A stretch of 64,000 bases of DNA from Pseudomonas sp. MRSN 12121 (GTDB lineage: Bacteria > Pseudomonadota > Gammaproteobacteria > Pseudomonadales > Pseudomonadaceae), in contig NZ_CP010892.1 in assembly GCF_000931465.1 (NCBI RefSeq), positions 4,611,388-4,675,387 on the forward strand, in the 5' to 3' direction. Below the pieces are notes generated by a model. It did no database searches and was not told the origin of the DNA. It was given only the letters and a program-made list of their open reading frames with translations. The number at the start of each line of letters is the position of its first letter. The stretch's first letter is position 1. Both the position numbers and the translations under genes were made by a program. Of the stretch, positions 52,719-61,137 are shown one piece after another.

Positions 52719-53501
52719 ATGTCGCACTACCCAGGCGTCGACGCCGACGGTTTTATCCAGTGCCTGCCCGAGCAGCCGTTGCAGCCCCTATTCGCCCCCT
52801 TGGTGGAAGAGCTGTGCGCCCTGCTCTCGCGGCGTTTTCCCGCCCTGCTCGACGGCCTGTACCTGTACGGCAGCGTGGCCCGTGGCGATGCGCGGCCGGG
52901 CACGTCCGACCTGGACGTGACCCTGGTGCTGGCCTGGGCGCCGAGCGCCGAAGAGGCGCAGCGCCTGGAGGCCACCCGCCTGGAACTGCAGGCGCGGCAC
53001 CCGCAGGTGTCGAAGATCGACTTCGACATCGGCGTGCTCAGCGAGGTGCTGGCGCCGGGCAATCTCTACCGCTGGGGCTTCTGGCTCAAGCATCAGTGCC
53101 GCTGCATCTGGGGCAACGACCTGGGGCTGCGCTTTGCGCCCTTCCGCCCGAGCCGCGCCATTGCCCTGGCGGTGAACGGCGACTTCCCCGAGGTGCTGGA
53201 AGGCTACGCGCAGCACCTGGAACAGGCCGCCAGCGCCACCGAGCAGCAGCGCCTGCAACGGGCCGCCGCGCGCAAAGCGCTACGCTCGGCCAACCTGCTA
53301 CGCGGCGAACAGGAACGCGGCTGGCCGAGCACCCTGCACGAGCACGCGCAACTGCTGAGCGCGGCCGAGCCGGGCCTGAGCGGCTACGCGGCGTTTTTCC
53401 TGCAGCAGGCCTATGCGCCCCAGGGGCCGGTGGCGGATTTCGTGCAGCGGCTGCGGGCCTACAGCGCCTTGCTGGCGGGGGAAGTGCGGGCCCAACCCTG
53501 A
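52719..53501 (+). CDS. Nucleotidyltransferase-domain protein (aminoglycoside adenylyltransferase-like)
   Basis: 260 residues from ATG 52719; an ATG at 52692 is possible. Pol-beta-type active site: G51-S52, then D64-x-D66 (YGSVARGDARPGTSDLDV), third Asp near 96 (IDFDIGV). A helical C-terminal half follows. The layout is like ANT(3'')/ANT(9)-type or orphan minimal nucleotidyltransferases fused to a HEPN-like region (about 160-250, RAAARKALRSANLLRG). No toxin or antitoxin partner is seen. Confidence 0.8.
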   Translation: MSHYPGVDADGFIQCLPEQPLQPLFAPLVEELCALLSRRFPALLDGLYLYGSVARGDARPGTSDLDVTLVLAWAPSAEEAQRLEATRLELQARHPQVSKIDFDIGVLSEVLAPGNLYRWGFWLKHQCRCIWGNDLGLRFAPFRPSRAIALAVNGDFPEVLEGYAQHLEQAASATEQQRLQRAAARKALRSANLLRGEQERGWPSTLHEHAQLLSAAEPGLSGYAAFFLQQAYAPQGPVADFVQRLRAYSALLAGEVRAQP

Positions 53502-53663
53502 CCGTGCAGGGTGCGGGTGTCGCGGCGAGGAACCTGGTTCCGACCCGATGATGGCATTTTGATTACCTTCGACTAGGGTCACAGGAGCAGCCCGCGCCGC
53601 GCTCGTGCGCTCCGTCCGGTTGCCGTGCCACGCCCTTCGTAGCCGGTCATGGAGACCTTCGAT

Positions 53664-55181
53664 ATGCGTATCGCCCTTCTATTGAGCCTCGCCCTCTTGT
53701 CAGCCTGTTCCACCACGCAACACAGCGCGATCAATCTGCAAACCACCCGCAACCTCGACCAGCAATTGCTGGCAAAAGCCCGGATCTCCCCACAGTCGGC
53801 CAAGGCCCCAGACTGTGAGGCTGCGCCTGCCGAAGGCGTCGAGGACGGTTACTTCAAAGTCCGCAAGCGCTGGCAGTTGCTCAATAAATGCCTGTACGGC
53901 GACTCGGGCCCGCGCAAGCTGGTGGTGCTGCTCGACGGCACCGAAAACACCAAGGAGGACAACACCAATATCTGGCGCCTGTATAACCAGGCGCTCGAAC
54001 AGGCCAAGAACGGCGCCAGGGTGATTCCCTATTACGACAAGGGCGTGGCCACCAGCATCACCACGCCCTTCGGCGCGCTGTTCGGCAGCGGCGTCAGCCT
54101 GAATATCCGCCAGGCCTACCGCTTCCTGGTCGAGGCCTACCGCCCCGGCGACGAGATCTACCTCTTCGGTTTCAGCCGCGGCGCCTTTACCGCGCGTTCC
54201 TTGAACGGCTTTATCGAAATCGCCGGCCTGCCCAGCAACCTGAAGCCCGATGCCTGGGACAACAGCACGCTGTGGGGCTGGACCGGGCACATGCACGATG
54301 TGGTGGAGGACATGTACGACCTCTACAAGGTGCGCAACGATGGCGTGCCGGGGTTCGACGATACGCTGCGCAGAAATCTGGCGGCCTACCGGCAGGCGAA
54401 CGGCATCAGCATCTATGGCGACCCTCCTGGCAAGGCCGAGGACAAAGTCGTGGTCAAGGTCATCGGGGTCTTCGACACCGTGCCGGCGGTGGGCTCCAGC
54501 CTGAAGGAAGAGCCCGACGAACACCGTCTGGAGCTGTACGCCGAGCGCGGTTACCACGCCATGTCGCTGGACGAGCAGCGGGCCTCGTTCCGCCTGCTGC
54601 GCTTCGGCCTGCCGCAATCGAAATCGCAGGTGCTGGAGGAAGTGTGGTTCGCCGGCGTCCATGCCGATGTGGGGGGCGGTTACCTCAACGAGCCGGACCT
54701 GGCCCAATGCGGCCAAAGCCCGTATGCCAAGGGCGGCCAGGGGCTGGAAACCATCCCGTTGCGCTGGATGCTGAAAAACCTCGAGGGAGACGGCATCTTC
54801 GCCAACAGCACCCACTGGCCGACCGAGTGCATCGGCGGGCCGTTGCACGATGAGTTCCACGATGCCAAGTACGTGGTCAGCTCCGCCTACCGGGAAGCCG
54901 GGCTGATCCGCCGCAAACCGGTGGAGCACGACAAGGTGCATGCCAGCGTATTCCAGCGCATGGACATTCCCCGGCTGGCGGCGCCTCACCAGCAGCGCGA
55001 ACCCGATAAGCGCTACGACCCGATCAACCTCGGCTACGCCCGGCGCGACCGCTGCCGGAAGGACGATCTGGCGCGCAACTACACCATCGTCGGCCGCTAC
55101 GAACCTCACTGCGCGCCCGCCAGCAACAGCCGGGGCGAGGCCGTACAGAGTGATGCGGTGAATCTCGAGAAGCGCCAGTAG
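53664..55181 (+). CDS. DUF2235 alpha/beta hydrolase, lipoprotein
   Basis: 505 residues from ATG 53664 (GGAG 9 bases ahead). Lipobox LLSAC places Cys15 at the mature N-terminus. The DUF2235 fold opens with KLVVLLDGTENTKEDNTNIWRLY. The nucleophile elbow is GFSRG (Ser171), then GVFDTVPAVG (acid) and VWFAGVHADVGGGY (His). Tle1-type type VI phospholipases share this domain, but a lipidated envelope-anchored enzyme with no adjacent vgrG or immunity gene fits a housekeeping hydrolase better. Substrate unknown. Confidence 0.83.
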   Translation: MRIALLLSLALLSACSTTQHSAINLQTTRNLDQQLLAKARISPQSAKAPDCEAAPAEGVEDGYFKVRKRWQLLNKCLYGDSGPRKLVVLLDGTENTKEDNTNIWRLYNQALEQAKNGARVIPYYDKGVATSITTPFGALFGSGVSLNIRQAYRFLVEAYRPGDEIYLFGFSRGAFTARSLNGFIEIAGLPSNLKPDAWDNSTLWGWTGHMHDVVEDMYDLYKVRNDGVPGFDDTLRRNLAAYRQANGISIYGDPPGKAEDKVVVKVIGVFDTVPAVGSSLKEEPDEHRLELYAERGYHAMSLDEQRASFRLLRFGLPQSKSQVLEEVWFAGVHADVGGGYLNEPDLAQCGQSPYAKGGQGLETIPLRWMLKNLEGDGIFANSTHWPTECIGGPLHDEFHDAKYVVSSAYREAGLIRRKPVEHDKVHASVFQRMDIPRLAAPHQQREPDKRYDPINLGYARRDRCRKDDLARNYTIVGRYEPHCAPASNSRGEAVQSDAVNLEKRQ

Positions 55182-55259
55182 CGCCACTGCGCGGGGCCGG
55201 TCCGGGACTCGGGCCGGCCCCCCGTTAACAACGCAGAAGCCGGGCTGCCGGGGACGGCC

Positions 55260-56708
55260 TTATCGCGGGCAAGCCTCGCTCCTACGGGGTGAGGCTGGCC
55301 TTTTGGGCGAGCCGAGCCCGGCCATCAACAGCGCCAGCGCCATCAGTGCCGCGGCCAGGGCGAAGGTCAGGTGCAGGCCGCGGGCGATGGCCTCGGCGCT
55401 GGCCGTGCCCGGGTCGCCGGCGAGCGCGGCGAACACCGCGCCCATCAGCGACGCGCCGCTCATCAGGCCGAGGTTGCGCGACAGGTTGAGCACGCCCGAG
55501 ACCAGCCCGCGCTGCTGCGGCCCGACCTCGCTCATCACCGCGGTGTTGTTGGCCGCCTGGAACGTCGCATAACCCAGGGTGGTGACGACCAGCGCGCCCA
55601 GGTAACCGCCAACGCCCAGGCCGGAGGGCAATACCGCCAGCAGCAGGCAGCCCAGCAGCAGGCCGCCGAGGCCGGCGAGGACCATCGGCCGCGCACCAAA
55701 GCGATCGGCGAGGCGCCCGGCAGGCACTCCACACAGCGCGGACACACAGGGCCCGAGCGCCATCGCCAGGCCCACTTGCAGCGCCGACAGGCCCAGGCCA
55801 TGGGCCAGATAAAAGGGCCCGACCACAAAGGTGCTCATGATCACCGTCGACACCAGCGCACTCATGACCAGGCTGGCGCTCAAGGCCGCCTGGCGGAACA
55901 GCCCCAGGCACACCAGCGGCGCGGCCACCCGCCCTTCCACCCAGACGAACAGCCCGCCCGCCAGCACCGCCGCCACCAACAGGGCGCCGTTGAGCAGGCC
56001 GAAATGGCCGCGCCCCAGGGTCATGGCCAGGCCGTAGGCCAGCAGGGCCAGCGCCAGCAGCACGGTGCCCGGCAGATCGAAGGCGCCGCGCAACGCCGCC
56101 CGCGCCGGGCGCTCGGCCGGCAGGTAGCGATAGCCCAGCGCCCAGGCCAGGCCGCCCAGCGGCACGCAGACCAGGAACAGCGCCGGCCAGCCGAACCCGG
56201 CGAGCAACAGCCCGCCCAGCGACGGACCGAGGGCGGTGCCGACCGCCGACAGGCTGCCCAGCAGCCCCATGGCCCGGCCAGTGCGCGCCTGGCTCACGGT
56301 CTCGCCGACCAGGGCCAGGGTCAGCGCCATCATGATCGCCGCCCCCACGCCCTGCAGGGCCCGCGCGGCAATCAGCGCGCCCAGGGTCGGCGCGGCCGCG
56401 CACAGCGCCGAGGCCAGGGTGAACAACAGCAGCCCCGCCAGCAGTACGCGCCGGCGCCCGATCAGGTCGCCCAGCCGGCCGACGCTGACAATCAGCGCGG
56501 TAATCGTCAGCAGGTAGGCCAGGACCACCCACTGCACCTGCTGGAAGCTCGCGCCGAACGCCAGCACCAGGGTCGGCAACCCGACGTTGGCAATGCTGGT
56601 GCCCAGCGACGCCAGCAGCATCGACAGCGCCAGGCTGGCCAGGGCCCGACCCGCCGCAACCGGAGGCGGGGAGCTGGTTCGGGGGGCCTGGGCATTGACG
56701 GTGTTCAT
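55260..56708 (-). CDS. MFS exporter, DHA2 (14-TM) family
   Basis: 482 residues from ATG 56708 with about 14 TM segments. Motif A GRLGDLIGRRR follows TM2, and the antiporter motif C LGPSLGGLL lies in TM5. It is a proton-driven exporter for drugs or metabolites. Divergent from LysR at 56849, its likely regulator. The last eight residues (RRSEACPR) and the stop codon are encoded by a REP element. Confidence 0.88.
   Translation of the reverse strand: MNTVNAQAPRTSSPPPVAAGRALASLALSMLLASLGTSIANVGLPTLVLAFGASFQQVQWVVLAYLLTITALIVSVGRLGDLIGRRRVLLAGLLLFTLASALCAAAPTLGALIAARALQGVGAAIMMALTLALVGETVSQARTGRAMGLLGSLSAVGTALGPSLGGLLLAGFGWPALFLVCVPLGGLAWALGYRYLPAERPARAALRGAFDLPGTVLLALALLAYGLAMTLGRGHFGLLNGALLVAAVLAGGLFVWVEGRVAAPLVCLGLFRQAALSASLVMSALVSTVIMSTFVVGPFYLAHGLGLSALQVGLAMALGPCVSALCGVPAGRLADRFGARPMVLAGLGGLLLGCLLLAVLPSGLGVGGYLGALVVTTLGYATFQAANNTAVMSEVGPQQRGLVSGVLNLSRNLGLMSGASLMGAVFAALAGDPGTASAEAIARGLHLTFALAAALMALALLMAGLGSPKRPASPRRSEACPR
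55261..55287 (-). repeat. REP element overlapping the end of the MFS gene
   Basis: CGTAGGAGCGAGGCTTGCCCGCGATA on the minus strand, in the coding frame of the exporter. Confidence 0.88.
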
Positions 56709-56848
56709 CGCGGACTTCCTCGCTGATCGGCGCAAAACGCTGTTGTGGGCAATCTAGCCCGCGCCCTAACATGGCGGAAGGCGCAGCCGTTGCAGGTTAT
56801 TCATGCACGTGACGCCATCTCACAGACACCCACTCCGAGGCCGTCGCC

Positions 56849-57739
56849 ATGTCCAGCCCCGATCTCAACCTGCTGCTGACCCTCGACGCGCTGCTGGCCG
56901 AAGGCAGCGTGGCCCGCGCAGCCCAGCGCCTGCGGCTGAGCCCCTCGGCCATGAGCCGGGCCCTGGCGCGCCTGCGCGACACCACCGGCGATCCGCTGCT
57001 GGTGCGCGCCGGACGCGGCCTGGTGCCCACCCCCCGCGCCCTGGAATTGCGCGAGCGGGTCGGCCATCTGGTACGGGAGGCCGAGGCCATGCTGCGTCCC
57101 GCCGCCGGGGTCGACCTGCGGCGCCTGGTGCGCACCTTCACCCTGCGTGGCAGCGACGGGTTCGTGGAAAACTTCGGCCCGGCCCTGGTCGAGCACCTGC
57201 GCGCCGAGGCGCCGGGGGTGCGCCTGCATTTCCGGCAGAAAACCAGCAAGGACAGCGCGCCCCTGCGCGACGGCACGATCGACCTCGACACCGGCGTGGT
57301 GGACGCCGGCACCAGCCCGGAAATCCACACCCGCGCGCTGTTCCGCGATCGGTTCATCGGCGTGGTGCGCCACGGCCATCCCCTGAGCAACGGCCCGATC
57401 AGCCCGGCCCGTTACGCCGCCGGCCGGCATGTGCTGGTCTCGCGCCAGGGCCTCGACCGCGGGCTGGTGGACGAGGCGTTGCAGGCACTGGGCCTGCAAC
57501 GGGAGATCGCCAGCATCGTCGACGGCTTCTGCGCCGCCCTGGCCCTGGTGAGCGTCTCGGACCTGATCAGCGCCGTCCCGGAACGCTACACGCGCAACCT
57601 GCGCGGCCACCTGTACAGCTTCGCGCTGCCCGTGACCACGCCGGAAATCACCGTGTCGATGCTCTGGCACCCACGGACCAACAGTGACCCGGCACACAAG
57701 TGGCTGCGCGACTGTGTGCGCCAGGTGTGTGCGCAATGA
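56849..57739 (+). CDS. LysR family transcriptional regulator (NodD/PcaQ-like subgroup)
   Basis: 296 residues. The wHTH begins MSSPDLNLLLTLDALLAEGSVARAAQRLRLSPSAMSRALARLR. It is divergent from the MFS exporter, so exporter control is likely. Its stop overlaps the start of the next gene (ATGA). Confidence 0.87.
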   Translation: MSSPDLNLLLTLDALLAEGSVARAAQRLRLSPSAMSRALARLRDTTGDPLLVRAGRGLVPTPRALELRERVGHLVREAEAMLRPAAGVDLRRLVRTFTLRGSDGFVENFGPALVEHLRAEAPGVRLHFRQKTSKDSAPLRDGTIDLDTGVVDAGTSPEIHTRALFRDRFIGVVRHGHPLSNGPISPARYAAGRHVLVSRQGLDRGLVDEALQALGLQREIASIVDGFCAALALVSVSDLISAVPERYTRNLRGHLYSFALPVTTPEITVSMLWHPRTNSDPAHKWLRDCVRQVCAQ

Positions 57740-58416
57740 CCTCGCTGACCGCCGTGCCGCTCAGCCTGGTGGAATTGCTGCGCGCCAGCGAGAACGTCGA
57801 TCCCCTGCGCCAGGCCATCGCCCTGAAGCGGTCGAGCTTCGACCGTTATGGCAGCACCTTCCAGCCCGTTTTCCAGGGCGCCGGGACCCTGGTCCTGAGC
57901 CGGGCGGATGTGTTCGCCGCGTTCCGCCAGGCGCCGGTGCTGGGCGCCCTGACCGCGATAGCCTGGGGATTTCCCCGCGGTGGCCTGCCAGGCGGCAGGT
58001 CCCTGCGCCATGCCCTGGATGCCCTGCCGCTGATCCTGGAGCGGATCGGCCCGGGCGCGGTCCTCGATGCCGAGACCTTCCAGGCGATCAACTCGCACCA
58101 CTACGTGAAGAACGGCATCACCACCAAGCTGCTGCACTTCAGCGGCATCCTTACCCGGGAAGGCCACAGGGCGCAGATCTACGACTCCAGGATCCACAAG
58201 TACCTGACCCTGGCCAGGCCAGTGGAATATGCGCCGCTGATAACCACGCTGAAAAAGTCCGAGGCCATGCCTACGCCGGCCCAGTACCTGGAGTACCTGC
58301 GGCTTACCGAGCAGGTGGCGCGCGAGGCCGGGCACGACGATCCGTCCCGGGCGGAGATGTTCATGTTCAGCAACGCCCCCGGAACGCGCCGGGCGCGGCA
58401 CCGGGTCATGCCTTAA
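57736..58416 (+). CDS. Hypothetical protein, possibly OGG-fold (8-oxoguanine glycosylase-like)
   Basis: 226 residues, translationally coupled to LysR by a 4 bp overlap. The central part has WGFPRGG, FQAINSHHYVKNGITTKLLHFSGI and IYDSRIHKYL. That last set resembles the K...S/T-K-LHF...IYDSR pattern of OGG-fold proteins in bacterial genomes. I am not sure of this. A candidate catalytic Lys is in KNGITTK. It has normal coding bias and its product is cytosolic. Confidence 0.55.
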   Translation: MTSLTAVPLSLVELLRASENVDPLRQAIALKRSSFDRYGSTFQPVFQGAGTLVLSRADVFAAFRQAPVLGALTAIAWGFPRGGLPGGRSLRHALDALPLILERIGPGAVLDAETFQAINSHHYVKNGITTKLLHFSGILTREGHRAQIYDSRIHKYLTLARPVEYAPLITTLKKSEAMPTPAQYLEYLRLTEQVAREAGHDDPSRAEMFMFSNAPGTRRARHRVMP

Positions 58417-58432
58417 AAGCCAGGCGCCCGCC

Positions 58433-59806
58433 TCACGCCGGGGGCATCACCCCGGGCAGCACTTCGGCCAGCGGCACCAGCGCCGGCTGCTGGCGCAGCG
58501 CGCGCAGGCTGGCGCGCAGTTCGGCCGGGCGCACCGGCTTGGAGAGGATGGCGATATTGCGGTCGTGCAACGCGGCTTGGATCTTCTCCACCTCGTGGCC
58601 GGTGAGGATCAGCGCCGGCACCGCCCAGCCGCGCTGCTCGCGCAGCTGGTCGATGCACTCGATGCCGGTGGCGTGGTTACCCAGGTCGTAGTCGGCGACG
58701 ATGATGTCGCAGTCGCTGACCAGGTCGCGGGCCGTCAGCTCGGCCTGGACCACGCAGCCCCAGCGCTCCAGCAAGGCCGAGGTGGCCAGCAGCACGTTGC
58801 GGTCGTCCTCCACCAGGCAGACCTTCAAGCCGGTCAGCAGCCCCGCCTGGCGCGCTTCGTCGCGCGGCACCGGCAGCTGCGCGGCGTATTTGAAGCAGTT
58901 GGACAGCACATTCTGGACCATGGTCGCCAGCAGCGCCGGGTCGACCCGGACCCAGTGCGAACAGGGCCGCAGGCGCAACTCCACCCCGGCCCAGCGCGCG
59001 GCCTCGGCGTTTTCGCGCACCTGCTCGGCGAGGAATTGCCCCAGGTCCAGGGACTGGAAACTGGGTTGCACCCGGCCGTTGTCCAGGGTGTAGAGGTCGA
59101 GAATCGAACGGAACAGTTGCGAGACGTTGAGCAGCGAGCGGTCGATGTTGTCCACCAGGCGCCGCTCCTCCTCGCCCAGCGGCGATTCGCGCAGGCAGGC
59201 GGTGAACAGGCCGATGGAGTGGATCGGCTGGCGCAGGTCGTGGCTGGCCTGGGCGAGGAACCGCGACTTTTCCAGGTTGGCGGCAATCGCCTCTTCCGAG
59301 GCCTTGCGCGTGCGCTCGAGCAACAGGTGGGCGTAGACCGGGATCACCGTGCTGGTGATCAGCAGCATCAGCACCATGAAGGGGTGCGCCTGCCAGGCCG
59401 GCGTCAGGCGATAGACGATCACCAGCGCCAGCAACGCCAGCACGGTGGCGATCGCCAGGTAGCGCGAACCGAAGCGCATGCCGTTGCCCAGGTTGACCCA
59501 CACCATCACCGCGTACAGCGGCAACGCCGCATCCCCGCCGACCACCAGGCCGAACGAGGTGCCGGTGTAGTCGTGGACCATGCCCAGGACGCGCCGCGCC
59601 GGATAATGCCCGGGCCAGCGCACGATGGCCTGGCGCAGGACGACCGACAGCAGCAGGAACAGGCCGATGTAGATCACGATCGGCAGGTAGGTGGCGACCT
59701 GCTGTCCGGGCAAGAAGCCTAGCGCGCCGACATAGACCAGCGCGCAGCTGGCCACGATGATGCGCAGGTTGGCTTGGTCGAGCTCGGAGTTTTTCTCGAA
59801 CTTCAT
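58433..59806 (-). CDS. Hybrid histidine kinase-receiver with deleted ATPase core
   Basis: 457 residues from ATG 59806 (AAGGA 8 bases upstream). Six hydrophobic segments (about 15-160) and no periplasmic sensor are followed by HisKA with His189 in ASHDLRQPIHS, the N box (MVQNVLSNCFKYA, 297-309), then only ~15 residues before the receiver domain (LKVCLVEDD at 327-335, phospho-Asp372, Lys423). G1, F and G2 boxes that bind ATP are absent. It cannot autophosphorylate in the usual way. It is divergent from a LuxR-type regulator. The frame is intact. Confidence 0.85.
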   Translation of the reverse strand: MKFEKNSELDQANLRIIVASCALVYVGALGFLPGQQVATYLPIVIYIGLFLLLSVVLRQAIVRWPGHYPARRVLGMVHDYTGTSFGLVVGGDAALPLYAVMVWVNLGNGMRFGSRYLAIATVLALLALVIVYRLTPAWQAHPFMVLMLLITSTVIPVYAHLLLERTRKASEEAIAANLEKSRFLAQASHDLRQPIHSIGLFTACLRESPLGEEERRLVDNIDRSLLNVSQLFRSILDLYTLDNGRVQPSFQSLDLGQFLAEQVRENAEAARWAGVELRLRPCSHWVRVDPALLATMVQNVLSNCFKYAAQLPVPRDEARQAGLLTGLKVCLVEDDRNVLLATSALLERWGCVVQAELTARDLVSDCDIIVADYDLGNHATGIECIDQLREQRGWAVPALILTGHEVEKIQAALHDRNIAILSKPVRPAELRASLRALRQQPALVPLAEVLPGVMPPA

Positions 59807-59921
59807 GGGGAACATCCTTGTGCGTCAGTCGTCATACCCGGCACGAATCGCAAGGCAGTTGCCGGGCTCGCTGCTAAAGTAGCCTGCCTCAAGGAAAGCT
59901 CGACCCAAGGAGGCTCACCCT

Positions 59922-60533
59922 ATGCCATGCCGGATCATCATAGCCGACGATCACCCGCTGTTTCGCGAAGGCATGTTGCGCACCGTACAACGCCTGCTGC
60001 CGGACGCGCAGATCGAGCAGGCCGGCGACCTGGACGCGGTACTCGCCCTGATCCGCAGCGGTGACGAGCCGGACACGCTGATTCTCGACCTGCGTTTTCC
60101 AGGCCTGACCTGCATCAGCCAGCTGGCCGCGCTGCGCCAGCAACTGCCGCGCACCACCCTGATCGTGGTGTCGATGGTCGACGACCAGGCCCTGATCGGC
60201 GAGGTGATGGCCGCCGGCGTCGACGGTTTCATCGGCAAGAACATCGCCCCGCAAGAGATCGGCCAGGCGGTGCAGGCCATTCGCGAAGGCGAAGTGCTGG
60301 TCAAGTTCGCGCCTTCGGGCCTGCTGCCCCTGGGAAGCGCCGGCGCCCGCACGCTCACCGCGCGCCAGCAGGAAGTGCTGCGCCTGATCGCCCAGGGCAA
60401 GACCAACAAGGAAATCGCCCGCGAACTGGGCATTTCGCCCTTCACCGTGCGCATCCACGTGACGGCGTTGTTGCGCGTGCTCGACGTGCCTTCCCGGGCC
60501 GCCGCGGCGGTGAAGTATTCGAGCGGGTTGTAG
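59922..60533 (+). CDS. LuxR/NarL family response regulator
   Basis: 203 residues: receiver domain with acidic pocket (ADDHP), phospho-Asp56 (LILDLRFPG) and Lys near 106, and a C-terminal LuxR HTH (LTARQQEVLRLIAQGKTNKEIARELGISPFTVRIHV). GGAGGCTCACCCT RBS. Divergent from the hybrid kinase by 115 bp, presumed partners. Confidence 0.9.
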   Translation: MPCRIIIADDHPLFREGMLRTVQRLLPDAQIEQAGDLDAVLALIRSGDEPDTLILDLRFPGLTCISQLAALRQQLPRTTLIVVSMVDDQALIGEVMAAGVDGFIGKNIAPQEIGQAVQAIREGEVLVKFAPSGLLPLGSAGARTLTARQQEVLRLIAQGKTNKEIARELGISPFTVRIHVTALLRVLDVPSRAAAAVKYSSGL

Positions 60534-60670
60534 GCGCCCGCCCGGCGGCAACAGACGGAGCGACACCCGAGCGGGCGCACAAAGGCCTGGCGTGGAAATC
60601 TGTAGGGAGAGAAACCCGGCTCGCACGCGCTTCAGGCCGGCTGGCCGAAGGGTACGCTGGGGAAGAAAAA

Positions 60671-60745
60671 TGGCAGGGGCGGCTGGATTCGAACCAACGC
60701 ATGGCAGGATCAAAACCTGCTGCCTTACCGCTTGGCGACGCCCCT
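60671..60745 (-). tRNA. tRNA-Gln (anticodon TTG)
   Basis: The minus strand gives a full cloverleaf of 75 nt with encoded CCA: acceptor AGGGGCG/CGCCCCT, D arm with GCCAAGCGGTAAGGC, anticodon stem GCAGG-TTTTGAT-CCTGC, and T arm GGTTCGAATCC. The anticodon TTG reads CAA/CAG. Confidence 0.97.
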
Positions 60746-61035
60746 GTGATGCGATGTTGCTCGCCTTGACTGCAGGTCCTGGGAGGACCTCGGCGAGAAC
60801 GGGCGCAAATTTAGCAACTTTTCTCGCGCCTGGGAAGCAATTTATTCACAAATCTGTTGTGAAAACAGCCACTTACTTTTTTACCCTCGGCGCAGCGGGC
60901 CCACGGCCGGCACAACGCCGGGATTCGTCGCCGGCGCAAAGCTTTAGCGGCGCCCGCGCCGCAACTTGGTGCAAAATACCCCGTTCAGGTTGTAGCCCAA
61001 CCCCTGTCGCGTCATGCCGCGCAACGAGAACCGAT

Positions 61036-61137
61036 ATGAACACCCAATTGCAGACCCGTGCCGTGCCCACGCCGCCCCAGCGCCAGCGTGATGGCCGCCC
61101 TTACCCTCTCTCCCATCAGTCGGCGGTAACCGCATGA
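61036..61137 (+). CDS. Small 33-residue ORF overlapping the amidase start
   Basis: MNTQLQTRAVPTPPQRQRDG... runs to a TGA that overlaps the amidase ATG (ATGA). Pro/Gln/Arg-rich, with no recognised domain. It could be a leader peptide, a remnant of a longer gene, or chance. Confidence 0.35.
   Translation: MNTQLQTRAVPTPPQRQRDGRPYPLSHQSAVTA

Noticed and set aside
53664..55181. Type VI Tle1 effector
   Set aside because: Lipobox at the N-terminus and no vgrG, adaptor or immunity gene alongside.
60534..60578. 8 bp GC stem after the LuxR gene as a terminator
   Set aside because: 29 nt loop and no T-run; too weak to list.
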